This document shows positions 45,139 to 53,139 of a stretch of 64,000 nt of DNA, in pieces (the stretch's first letter is position 1; every line of letters starts with the position of its first letter). A model generated the notes under the pieces. That model was not told where the DNA came from. It worked only from the letters and a program-made list of their open reading frames with translations, and made no database searches. The position numbers were made by a program, and so were the translations under genes. Origin of the DNA: Streptomyces olindensis (GTDB lineage: Bacteria; Actinomycetota; Actinomycetes; Streptomycetales; Streptomycetaceae); assembly GCA_000696115.1 (NCBI GenBank), contig JJOH01000017.1:10775-74774 (forward strand). The letters run 5' to 3'.

Positions 45139-45915
45139 TCACAGCTCCCGGTGCACCTTCGTGTTGGACGCCTGGGCGCGGGGGCGGAGGACGAGGAGGT
45201 CGATGTTGACGTGGGCGGGGCGGGTGACCGCCCACGTGATCGTGTCGGCGACGTCGTCGGCCGTGAGGGGCTCGGCGACACCTTCGTAGACCTTCTCCGC
45301 CTTCTCCTTGTCGCCGGAGAAGCGGGTCAGGGCGAACTCGTCCGTCTTGACCATGCCGGGGGCGATCTCGATGACGCGGACCGGCTTGCCGACGATCTCC
45401 AGGCGGAGGGTCTCGGCGAGGACGTGGGCGCCGTGCTTGGCGGCGACGTAGCCCGCGCCGCCCTCGTAGGTGGCGTGGCCCGCGGTGGACGAGACGACCA
45501 CGACCGTGCCGTCGCCGCTCTCGATCAGCTTGGGCAGCAGGGCCTGGGTGAGGTTGAGCGTGCCGATGACGTTCGTCTCGTACATCTGCCGCCAGTCGTC
45601 CGGGTCGCCGGTCGCGACCGGGTCGGCGCCGAGCGCGCCGCCCGCGTTGTTGACCAGCACGCCGATCGTCCTGAAGGCCGTGGCGAACTCGTCGACCGCC
45701 GCGCGGTCGGTGACGTCGAGGGGGTACGCCGTGGCCTGGTGGCCGGCCGCGTTGATCTCCTCCGCCAGCGCCTCGATGCGGTCCTTGCGGCGTGCGGTGA
45801 GGACGACGCGGTAGCCCGCCGCGGCGAGTTGCCGGGCCGTGGCGGCGCCGATCCCGCTGCTCGCACCCGTGACGACGGCGATGCGGGAGGCTGCGGACGG
45901 GGCGGCGGTGGCCAT
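45139..45915 (-). CDS. short-chain dehydrogenase/reductase (classical SDR)
   Basis: 258 residues. The cofactor motif is TGASSGIGAA, with RRKDR suggesting NADP. NNAG, the serine in VVVVSSTAGH and the catalytic YVAAK are all present. It resembles the YdfG/serine 3-dehydrogenase group. The ATG at 45915 with GAGGAG is chosen because an in-frame extension upstream has no coding character. The substrate is unknown. Confidence 0.92.
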   Translation of the reverse strand: MATAAPSAASRIAVVTGASSGIGAATARQLAAAGYRVVLTARRKDRIEALAEEINAAGHQATAYPLDVTDRAAVDEFATAFRTIGVLVNNAGGALGADPVATGDPDDWRQMYETNVIGTLNLTQALLPKLIESGDGTVVVVSSTAGHATYEGGAGYVAAKHGAHVLAETLRLEIVGKPVRVIEIAPGMVKTDEFALTRFSGDKEKAEKVYEGVAEPLTADDVADTITWAVTRPAHVNIDLLVLRPRAQASNTKVHREL

Positions 45916-46033
45916 GGGAGCTCCTCGGACGTGGGTGCGGGCCGACGTGTGCGGCCGGGCTTCCCGCCAGGATAGGTGGGCCCCGCGGTGGGAGAATGAG
46001 GGCGGGTGATCCCCGTTTCCCTGGAGGTGGATC

Positions 46034-46468
46034 ATGGGCGAGGCACGTGAGGTCATGGACCGGCTCACGGACGCGGTCACCACGCACGCCGATCTGAAGG
46101 TCGTCGCCGAGCTGTACGCCGAGGACGCGGTCGCCTTCACGCCGGACGAGGGCGAGCTCCGCGGGCGCGACGACATCGTCGAGTACTGGCGGACGATGAC
46201 GGAGGCGGTCCCCGAGGCGACGTTCCAGCCGTTGCACTCCTACGAGGTCGGTGACACGGCCATCGACGAGGGGATCTTCAGCGGGCGCAACACGGGGCCG
46301 CTGGCGCTGCCGAACGGCGAGACGCTGCCCCCGACGCAGAAGGAGATCAGGATCCGCGGGGTGGACATCGCCACCGTGCGGGACGGGCGGATCGTCGACT
46401 ACCGGCTGTACTTCGACGAGATGGATTTCCTCGGCCAGTTGGGGCTGTTGCCCGACGAGCCGTTCTGA
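46034..46468 (+). CDS. SnoaL-like (NTF2 fold) protein
   Basis: 144 residues with the cone-shaped NTF2 pattern: helix-rich start, LYAEDAVAFTPDEGELRGRDDIVEYWRTM, and a strand end DGRIVDYRLYFDEMDFLGQLG. Such proteins are small-molecule isomerases/cyclases or binding proteins, and the ligand is unknown. GGAGG lies 6 bases before the ATG. It is divergent from the SDR gene, so a shared regulator region is possible. Confidence 0.87.
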   Translation: MGEAREVMDRLTDAVTTHADLKVVAELYAEDAVAFTPDEGELRGRDDIVEYWRTMTEAVPEATFQPLHSYEVGDTAIDEGIFSGRNTGPLALPNGETLPPTQKEIRIRGVDIATVRDGRIVDYRLYFDEMDFLGQLGLLPDEPF

Positions 46469-46485
46469 GGCCCCGAGGGGGCCGG

Positions 46486-46821
46486 TCAGTTGCCGCGCGG
46501 GGCGTACATGATGACCGCCATGCCCGCGAGGCAGACCAGCGCGCCCGTGATGTCCCAGCGGTCCGGGCGGTAGCCGTCCGCGACGACGCCCCACAGGATC
46601 GAGCCGGCGACGAAGATGCCGCCGTACGCGGCGAGGACGCGGCCGAAGTGGGCGTCGGGCTGGAACGTCGCGACGAAGCCGTACGCGCCGAGCGCGAGGA
46701 CGCCGCCGGCCGCCCAGAGCCAGCCCTTGTGCTCGCGCACGCCCTGCCAGACCAGCCACGCGCCGCCGATCTCGAACAGCGCGGCGACGACGAAGAGGGC
46801 GGCGGAACGCAGGATCGACAT
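46486..46821 (-). CDS. YnfA-family (UPF0060) membrane protein
   Basis: 111 residues with four membrane helices. The family pattern is clear: AALFEIGGAWLVWQGVREHKG, FVATFQPDAHFGRVLAAYGG, and DRWDITGALVCLAGMAVIMYAPR. YnfA proteins are related to small multidrug-resistance transporters. There is no partner gene. It is convergent with the SnoaL-like gene. Confidence 0.93.
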   Translation of the reverse strand: MSILRSAALFVVAALFEIGGAWLVWQGVREHKGWLWAAGGVLALGAYGFVATFQPDAHFGRVLAAYGGIFVAGSILWGVVADGYRPDRWDITGALVCLAGMAVIMYAPRGN

Positions 46822-46871
46822 GCGGGCAGCTTGGCATGCGGGGTGGGGTGCCGCGGGCGTGCTGTCACCTG

Positions 46872-47423
46872 ATGGACGGCGCCTGCGGTGTGCTCGGCGT
46901 GGGATACATCGCCGTGCGAGTGCGAGTGCGAGTGCGTGCGCGGTGTGCGTGGCGTGTGGCGCGCCGTGGTGGGGGTGCCGTCGTGGCGGGGCTGGTGGTG
47001 GGGGTGGCGGTACCGGCGGCGGATGCCGTCGAGGCCGGGCCCGAGGCCGATCTCGCCTATCACGGGTTCGCCGTCATGTCCGCCGGGCTCGTCGACCTCG
47101 CGTTCACCCCGCGCAACCACGGCCCGGCCGCCGTTTCGGACGCGACCGTGCGGTTGCGGTGGTCGCAGCCGCTGACGGACCGGCAGGAGCTGCCGGAGGG
47201 GTGTGCGCGGTCGGGTCGGCAGGCGGTGCTGTGCCGGACGGGGGCGCTGCCCGCGGAGGGGGCGGGGGAGCGGATCGGCCTGCGCGTGCGGGTGCTGGGC
47301 GCGCCGTCGGAGGTGGTGGTGGAGCTGGAGACGGTGTGGGGCGGCGGGGCGGTGGACCGGCATCGGGGGAACGACCGGCAGCGGGTCCTCGTCCTGGACA
47401 CCGGGGACCCGTACCACTTGTGA
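46872..47423 (+). CDS. small secreted protein of unknown function
   Basis: About 183 residues from the ATG at 46872. A GTG at 46914 inside the hexamer repeat would give a more usual signal peptide (MRVRVRVRARCAWRVARR before GGGAVVAGLVVGVAVPAADA). The mature part (LAYHGFAVMSAGLVDLAFTPRNHGP, DATVRLRWSQPL, with one cysteine pair EGCARSG/AVLCRTG) looks like an immunoglobulin-like CARDB/DUF11 strand domain. The function is not recognised. Confidence 0.65.
   Translation: MDGACGVLGVGYIAVRVRVRVRARCAWRVARRGGGAVVAGLVVGVAVPAADAVEAGPEADLAYHGFAVMSAGLVDLAFTPRNHGPAAVSDATVRLRWSQPLTDRQELPEGCARSGRQAVLCRTGALPAEGAGERIGLRVRVLGAPSEVVVELETVWGGGAVDRHRGNDRQRVLVLDTGDPYHL
46914..46937. repeat. short hexamer repeat GTGCGA
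   Basis: Three perfect copies and a fourth with one change encode Arg-Val repeats in the N-region of the secreted protein's signal peptide. They also offer several alternative in-frame GTG starts. Confidence 0.75.
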
Positions 47424-47490
47424 GGTGCCGTGCTCCGGTCACCACTCCGCTGTATGGTTGAACGGTAAACAACCTGGAGGGTGAGCGAGC

Positions 47491-48567
47491 ATGCAGTTCG
47501 GGATCTTCAGCGTCGGCGACGTCACGCCCGACCCGACCACCGGCCGGACACCGACCGAGCGGGAGCGGATCAAGGCCATGGTCGCCATCGCGCTCAAGGC
47601 CGAGGAGGCCGGGCTCGACGTCTTCGCGACCGGTGAGCACCACAACCCGCCGTTCGTGCCCTCGTCCCCGACGACGATGCTCGGCTACGTCGCCGCCCGC
47701 ACCGAGCGGCTGATCCTCTCCACGGCCACCACCCTCATCACCACCAGCGACCCGGTGAAGATCGCCGAGGACTTCGCGATGCTCCAGCACCTGGCCGACG
47801 GCCGGGTGGACCTCATGCTGGGTCGCGGCAACACCGCCCCCGTCTACCCCTGGTTCGGGCAGGACATCCGGCAGGGCATCCCGCTCGCGATCGAGAACTA
47901 CGCCCTGCTGCACCGGCTGTGGCGCGAGGAGCGCGTCGACTGGGAGGGGAAGTTCCGTACGCCCCTGCAGGGCTTCACCGCCACGCCCCGCCCGCTGGAC
48001 GGCGTACCGCCGTTCGTGTGGCACGGGTCGATCCGCTCGCCGGAGATCGCCGAGCAGGCCGCGTTCTACGGTGACGGCTTCTTCCACAACAACATCTTCT
48101 GGCCCGCCGACCACACCCGGCGCATGGTCGAGCTGTACCGGGAGCGGTACGCGCACTACGGCCACGGCACGCCCGAGCAGGCGATCGTCGGGCTCGGCGG
48201 GCACGTGTTCATGCGGAGGAACGCGCAGGACGCGGTGCGCGAGTTCCGGCCCTACTTCGACGTCGCGCCGGTGTACGGGCACGGGCCGTCGCTGGAGGAC
48301 TTCATGGACCAGACGCCGCTGACCGTCGGCTCCCCGCAGCAGGTCATCGAGAAGACCCTGGCCTTCCGCGAGTACGCGGGCGACTACCAGCGGCAGCTGT
48401 TCCTGGTCGATCACGCCGGGCTGCCGCTGAAGACCGTGCTGGAGCAGATCGACCTGCTCGGCGAGGAGGTCGTGCCGGTGCTGCGCAAGGAGTTCGCCGT
48501 GGGCCGCCCCGCGGACGTGCCGGATGCCCCGACGCACGCGTCCCGCCTCGCGAGCGCCCGGGGGTGA
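47491..48567 (+). CDS. LLM-class flavin-dependent oxidoreductase (luciferase-like)
   Basis: 358 residues in the bacterial luciferase TIM barrel. The family block EEAGLDVFATGEHHNPPFVPSSP, then STATTLITTSDPVKIAEDFAMLQHLADGR and LGRGNTAPVYPWFG, are characteristic. It binds FMNH2 from a separate reductase, and the substrate is unknown. GGAGGG precedes the ATG. Just upstream a dyad GGTTG-9-CAACC (47456-47474) overlaps the end of a weak -10 (TATGGT) and could be an operator. Confidence 0.92.
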   Translation: MQFGIFSVGDVTPDPTTGRTPTERERIKAMVAIALKAEEAGLDVFATGEHHNPPFVPSSPTTMLGYVAARTERLILSTATTLITTSDPVKIAEDFAMLQHLADGRVDLMLGRGNTAPVYPWFGQDIRQGIPLAIENYALLHRLWREERVDWEGKFRTPLQGFTATPRPLDGVPPFVWHGSIRSPEIAEQAAFYGDGFFHNNIFWPADHTRRMVELYRERYAHYGHGTPEQAIVGLGGHVFMRRNAQDAVREFRPYFDVAPVYGHGPSLEDFMDQTPLTVGSPQQVIEKTLAFREYAGDYQRQLFLVDHAGLPLKTVLEQIDLLGEEVVPVLRKEFAVGRPADVPDAPTHASRLASARG

Positions 48568-48684
48568 GAGGACGGTAGGCACCCGGCCCGGGGTTGCGTG
48601 TCCCCTGGTGAGAGGGCAGTAAGAAGGACGCTCCGGCGCCGCCCGCCCCCTCCCGGGGGGCCGTCGGCTTGGCACACTGGACGC

Positions 48685-49404
48685 GTGTCCCAAACAGTGC
48701 TGCTCGCCGAAGACGACCGCGCCATCCGCAACGCCCTGGAGCGCGCCCTGACCCTGGAGGGCTACCAGGTCATGGCGGTCGCCGACGGTGTCGAGGCACT
48801 GGCGCAGGCCCACCGCAACCGCCCGGACGTCCTCGTCCTGGACGTGATGATGCCCGGCATCGACGGGCTCCAGGTGTGCCGCGTGCTGCGCGCCGAGGGC
48901 GACCGGACGCCGATCCTGATGCTGACGGCCCTCGTGGAGACCGCCGACCGGATCGCCGGTCTCGACGCGGGCGCCGACGACTACGTCGTGAAGCCCTTCG
49001 ACGTCGAGGAGGTCTTCGCCCGGCTGCGCGCGCTGCTGCGCCGCACCAGCCCGGTGGGCGTCGGGAGCGCGCCGGTGGCCGAGGCGCCCCGGCCCGTGCC
49101 CGAGCGGTTCATCGAGGCCGCCGGCATCCGCATGGACCCGCAGGCGCGCCGGGCCTGGCGGGGCGCGCGCGAGCTGGAACTGACCCGCACCGAGTTCGAA
49201 CTGCTGGAGCTGCTGGTCCGCAACACGGGCATCGTCCTCGACCACTCGACGATCTACGACCGCATCTGGGGCTACGACTTCGGGCCCGGCTCGAAGAACC
49301 TCGCCGTCTACGTCGGCTACCTGCGCCGCAAGCTCGACGAGCCGGGCGCACCGCAGCTGATCCACACGGTGCGCGGCGTGGGTTACGTGCTGCGGGAGGA
49401 CTGA
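48685..49404 (+). CDS. OmpR-family response regulator
   Basis: 239 residues. The receiver domain has phospho-acceptor Asp53 in VLVLDVMMPG, the acidic pair EDD at 9-11, Thr in LTAL and Lys in VVKPF. The C-terminal winged helix (ELTRTEFELLELLVRN; YVGYLRRKL; TVRGVGYVLRED) binds DNA. The GTG at 48685 begins the receiver, and the more upstream codon would add non-conserved residues. The kinase gene follows with no gap. It resembles the MprA group. Confidence 0.93.
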   Translation: MSQTVLLAEDDRAIRNALERALTLEGYQVMAVADGVEALAQAHRNRPDVLVLDVMMPGIDGLQVCRVLRAEGDRTPILMLTALVETADRIAGLDAGADDYVVKPFDVEEVFARLRALLRRTSPVGVGSAPVAEAPRPVPERFIEAAGIRMDPQARRAWRGARELELTRTEFELLELLVRNTGIVLDHSTIYDRIWGYDFGPGSKNLAVYVGYLRRKLDEPGAPQLIHTVRGVGYVLRED

Positions 49405-50823
49405 GTGGGCCGCCTGCGACGGCTGCTGGTCGGGCGGCGGCCGAAGCTGGTGTCGCTGCGGACCACGTTCGCGGTGTCGTTCGCGGCGGTGACGGCGGCC
49501 GTGACGATCCTGGTCGGCATCCTGTCCTACAGCGCGGCGGCCCGGCTGGTGCGGGTGGACCAGCAGACGGTGTTCGACGAGGTCGTGCAGGACCTGCGTG
49601 ACGAGGTCAGCCAGAACCGGATGACGCCCGGCGACTTCTCGTCCGCCGCGCCCGGCCACGACCTGGTGCGGCCCGCCCGGACGGACGTGCAGGTGCTCGG
49701 CCCGGACGGGCGGGTCGTCGACCGGGGCAGTCCGGGGCTGCCGGTCACCGGTGCCGACGTGCGGATCGCCGCCGCGGACGTGTCCGGGGCGGTGGCCGAG
49801 CACAAGGACGTCGACGTCGGAGACGACGTGTACCGCGTGGCGACCGTCTCCCTCGGTGGTGGGCGGGGCGCGGTGCAGGTCGCGCAGGAGTTCAGCGACG
49901 TCGAGGACCTGCTGCGGGCGCTCCAGCAGCGGACGCTCGTGCTGATGGCCGCCGTCGTGATCGCCGCTGGGCTGTTCGGCTGGTGGCTGGCCCGGCGGAT
50001 CACGCGCCGCCTGGTCGTGCTGACGGACGCCGCCGAGGACGTCGCCCGCACCCGCCGCCTCGGCATCCAGGTGCCCGTCGCCGGGCATGACGAGGTGGGC
50101 CGGCTGGGCCGGGCCTTCGACCGCATGCTGGGCCGGCTCGCCCAGTCCGAGGAGGACCAGCGCCGCTTGGTCCAGGACGCGGGCCACGAGCTGCGCACGC
50201 CGCTGACCTCGCTGCGGACGAACATCTCCCTGCTCCGCCGGATCGACGAACTCCCGCCGGAGACCCGCGAGGAGCTCGTCGCCGACCTGGGACAGGAGGC
50301 CCGGGAGCTGACCGACCTGGTCAACGAGCTGGTCGACCTCGCGGCCGGGCAGTCCGACACGGAGCCGCCGCAGCGGGTGAACCTGGCCGACATCGCGGAC
50401 GAGGTCGCGGGCCTCGCCCGGCGCCGCAGCGGCCGGCGGATCGTGCTGCGCGCGAGCGGCGACACCACGACCGACGGGCGGCCCGGGATGCTGACCCGGG
50501 CGCTGTCCAACCTCGTGGAGAACGCCGTGAAGTTCGACCAGGGTGGCACGGCCCCCATCGAGATCGTCGTCGCGGGGCCCGCCCGGCCCGGCGTGATCCG
50601 GGTGGAGGTCCTCGACCGGGGTCCCGGCATAGCCGAGAAGGACCTCGACCGCGTCTTCGACCGCTTCTACCGCGCGGCCGACGCCCGCTCCCTGCCGGGC
50701 TCCGGCCTGGGCCTGTCCATCGTCCGCGAGGTGGCTCTCGCGCACGGGGGAGCGCCGTTCGCGTACCGGCGGGACGGTGGCGGGACGGTGATCGGATTCA
50801 CGGTGGGCGGCGGCATCGGCTGA
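49405..50823 (+). CDS. membrane sensor histidine kinase
   Basis: 472 residues. Two membrane segments (FAVSFAAVTAAVTILVGILSY; VLMAAVVIAAGLFGWWLARR) flank an extracellular sensor of about 130 residues. A HAMP domain, a HisKA with His261 in QDAGHELRTPLTSL, and an ATPase with NLVENAVKF, DRGPGIAEKDLDRVFDRFYR and GSGLGLSI follow. It is cotranscribed with the response regulator (GTG directly after TGA). It resembles MprB, which responds to envelope stress in mycobacteria. The signal here is unknown. Confidence 0.93.
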   Translation: MGRLRRLLVGRRPKLVSLRTTFAVSFAAVTAAVTILVGILSYSAAARLVRVDQQTVFDEVVQDLRDEVSQNRMTPGDFSSAAPGHDLVRPARTDVQVLGPDGRVVDRGSPGLPVTGADVRIAAADVSGAVAEHKDVDVGDDVYRVATVSLGGGRGAVQVAQEFSDVEDLLRALQQRTLVLMAAVVIAAGLFGWWLARRITRRLVVLTDAAEDVARTRRLGIQVPVAGHDEVGRLGRAFDRMLGRLAQSEEDQRRLVQDAGHELRTPLTSLRTNISLLRRIDELPPETREELVADLGQEARELTDLVNELVDLAAGQSDTEPPQRVNLADIADEVAGLARRRSGRRIVLRASGDTTTDGRPGMLTRALSNLVENAVKFDQGGTAPIEIVVAGPARPGVIRVEVLDRGPGIAEKDLDRVFDRFYRAADARSLPGSGLGLSIVREVALAHGGAPFAYRRDGGGTVIGFTVGGGIG

Positions 50824-50931
50824 CACCCGACCGCTCCCGGTGCGCCTCGCCGCGTACGAACGGCCCGCGCTGAGCAGATATGCGAGCGGGGCCGCGACCG
50901 TCGTGCCCCGGGTGAGGGGAGGACCGGCAGC

Positions 50932-52197
50932 GTGCTGAGTGACGAGGAGGCCGCCGCCCTGGCGGAGATCGACGAGGCGGCCCTGGCCCGGACCGTGCAG
51001 GAGCTGATAGCCGTCCCCAGTGTGACCGGCAGCCCCGCCGAGTCGGAGCTCCAGCACCAGCTGGCAGGCCGGCTGGAGTGGCTGGGCCTGGAGACCGACC
51101 TGTGGTCCATGGACCTGCCCGCCCTGCGGGCCCACCCGGACTTCCCGGGCACGGAGGCGCCCCGCGACGAGGCGTGGGGCCTGGTCGGCACCACACCCGA
51201 CGGCGGCGACGGGCCCACCGTGATCCTCCAGGGCCACGTCGACGTCGTACCGCCCGGCGACCTCACCGCCTGGGACGGCGACCCGTTCGTGCCCCGGGTG
51301 CAGGGAGACATCGTGCACGGGCGCGGAGCCTGCGACATGAAGGCCGGGCTCGCGGCGCACCTCGCCGCGCTGGCCGCGATCCGCGCGGCCGGGATCCGGC
51401 TGCGCGGCCGGATCGCGGTGCACTTCGTCGTCGGAGAGGAGGACGGCGGCCTCGGCGCCTTCGGCACCCTCCTGCGGGGCCACGGCGGCGACGCCTGCGT
51501 CATCGCCGAGCCCACCGCGGGCACGCTGATCACCGCCAACGCCGGTGCCCTGACGTTCCGCGTCACCGTGCCCGGCCGGGCCGCCCACGCCAGTTCCCGG
51601 GAGCGGGGCGTGAGCGCGATCGACGCCTACCTGCCCCTGCACCGGGCCCTGGCCCGCCTGGAGGGCGTGCGCAACACCGACCCCGGCCCGCTGCTGGCGG
51701 AGTACCCCATCCCGTACGCCCTGTCCGTCGGCACCCTGCGCTCCGGTGACTGGGCGAGCAGCGTCCCGGACCTGCTCGTCGCCGAGGGCCGGCTCGGCGT
51801 ACGCCTGGACGAGGACCCGGCCGACGCCCGCCGCGCCCTGGAGGAGTGCGTGGCCGAGGCCTGTGCCGCCGACCCCTGGCTGCGCGCCCACCCCCCGACC
51901 GTGACCTGGCCCGGCGGCCAGTTCGCCCCCGGCCGTCTGCCCGACGGGCACCCCCTGCCCGGTGTCCTGCGCGGCGCCTGGTCCGACACCGCCGGGGGCC
52001 CCGACCTGCGCGAACGTGGCGCGACGTACGGCAGCGACCTGCGGCTGTACGCCGGGGCCGGGATCCCGACGCTGCAGTTCGGGCCGGGGGACATCCAGGT
52101 GGCGCACAGCGCGGCGGAGCGGGTGTCGCTGCGGGAGGTGACGGCGGTGACGCGGGCGCTGGTGGTGGGGACCCTGCGGGTGGTGGGGACGAAGTGA
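50932..52197 (+). CDS. M20-family metallopeptidase (ArgE/DapE/ACY1-type)
   Basis: 421 residues. Zinc ligands and catalytic acids appear in order: LQGHVDVVPPG, RGACDMKAGLAAHL, VVGEEDGG and IAEPTAG. The dimerisation domain lies between, and the last ligand is in GDIQVAHSAAE. It hydrolyses an acylated amino acid or peptide (deacylase or dipeptidase). The GTG start has GAGGGGAGGA. The position after the two-component genes suggests no functional link. Confidence 0.9.
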   Translation: MLSDEEAAALAEIDEAALARTVQELIAVPSVTGSPAESELQHQLAGRLEWLGLETDLWSMDLPALRAHPDFPGTEAPRDEAWGLVGTTPDGGDGPTVILQGHVDVVPPGDLTAWDGDPFVPRVQGDIVHGRGACDMKAGLAAHLAALAAIRAAGIRLRGRIAVHFVVGEEDGGLGAFGTLLRGHGGDACVIAEPTAGTLITANAGALTFRVTVPGRAAHASSRERGVSAIDAYLPLHRALARLEGVRNTDPGPLLAEYPIPYALSVGTLRSGDWASSVPDLLVAEGRLGVRLDEDPADARRALEECVAEACAADPWLRAHPPTVTWPGGQFAPGRLPDGHPLPGVLRGAWSDTAGGPDLRERGATYGSDLRLYAGAGIPTLQFGPGDIQVAHSAAERVSLREVTAVTRALVVGTLRVVGTK

Positions 52198-52235
52198 CCC
52201 GCACGCGGTGACGTCCTGGTGTCCGAGACGCTCGG

Positions 52236-52835
52236 TCACCCGGCGGGCGTCCACCGCAGCGCGTGCTGGAGACGGAACCGCCCACCGTGTGTGAGCCGCA
52301 CCCCGGGTGTTCCGGAGAACAGCTCGTGCCCCTTGTCGTGGTCGCCGGCCTCGGCGGCCTCCTGGTGGGCCTCGGCGCTGGTCCACTCGGTGTAGAGCAG
52401 CACCCGGCTGCCGTCGACGCTGTGCAGGAAGTGGGCGGAGATAGCCCCGGGGTGGCCGCCGTCACGCGGCTGGGCGGCGATCACCGCGTCGGTGAAGAAG
52501 CGCTGCCGCTCGGGCCCGTCGACGTCGAAGGCGGCGGTGATCAGGCAGCCCGGGACACGGGTCTCGTGGTCTTCGGCCAGGCTGCGGTCGAGGCGGTAGC
52601 GGGGCGGCCCGGCGAGCGGAACGGCCGTGTCGTCGTCCCACTGGGCGAGCGTCAGCACGGTCTCCCCGTCCGTGCTCAGGAACCAGCTGACGGCGGCGAG
52701 GCCCGTCGGCGGGGTTCCGAGCGCTCCCGACTCGGCTGCCACGAGCGTCTGTTGGCGGTCGGGGCCGTCGGCGTGTCGCGTGCCGATGGTCAGCGTGCCG
52801 GGGCGGGTGAGGTCCGGGAAGAGGGCGGTGGACAC
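52236..52835 (-). CDS. protein with two antibiotic biosynthesis monooxygenase (ABM)-like domains
   Basis: 199 residues. Two ferredoxin-like halves: GTLTIGTRHADGPDRQQTL to LTLAQWDDDTAV, and GCLITAAFDVDGPERQRFF to VLLYTEWTSAEAHQEAAE. Each has the ABM rhythm ending in W. Relatives degrade haem or oxidise aromatic polyketides, but many are uncharacterised. The GTG has AAGGAG 8 bases upstream. Confidence 0.82.
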   Translation of the reverse strand: MSTALFPDLTRPGTLTIGTRHADGPDRQQTLVAAESGALGTPPTGLAAVSWFLSTDGETVLTLAQWDDDTAVPLAGPPRYRLDRSLAEDHETRVPGCLITAAFDVDGPERQRFFTDAVIAAQPRDGGHPGAISAHFLHSVDGSRVLLYTEWTSAEAHQEAAEAGDHDKGHELFSGTPGVRLTHGGRFRLQHALRWTPAG

Positions 52836-52904
52836 GGCGGGCTCCTTCTCGTGCGGCCCGAGGACGGGGCGGAACCGTGATCGTGCCCGAGGGCGGCAGG
52901 GGAC

Positions 52905-53139
52905 GGTCAACTGCTTTCCCCGCGCACCGTCTCGCCGGAGGCCCGGGCCCGCGTCGAGGAGGCCGCGCGCGAGCTGGACTTCGCCGTGTCCCGGCAGGCC
53001 GCGAGCCTGGTCACCGGCAGGACCGGGACGATCGCGGTGCCCGAAGGCGTCTCCGTGCTCGGCTTCGACGACCAGCCGCCGGCCGACTGGTTCGACCTGT
53101 CGACGGTCGCGCGGTCACCGTCGGAGAGGGGGCGGCTGA
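52905..53139 (+). pseudogene. LacI-family regulator remnant
   Basis: Reading in one frame gives LSPRTVSPEARARVEEAARELDF, then RQAASLVTGRTGTIAV, the end of a LacI HTH/hinge region. It jumps directly to PEGVSVLGFDDQPPADWFD and LSTVARSP, which belongs near the C-terminus of the sensor domain. The recognition helix and about 200 residues of ligand domain are missing. There is no start codon and no ribosome-binding site. The tail runs into the end of the coiled-coil gene. It is a deletion remnant. Confidence 0.85.

Noticed and set aside
47104..52386. Minus-strand open frame of 1760 codons
   Set aside because: It is antisense to the oxidoreductase, two-component and peptidase genes. Its Arg/Pro/Gly/His-rich text has no domain, which is typical of the GC-rich mirror frame.
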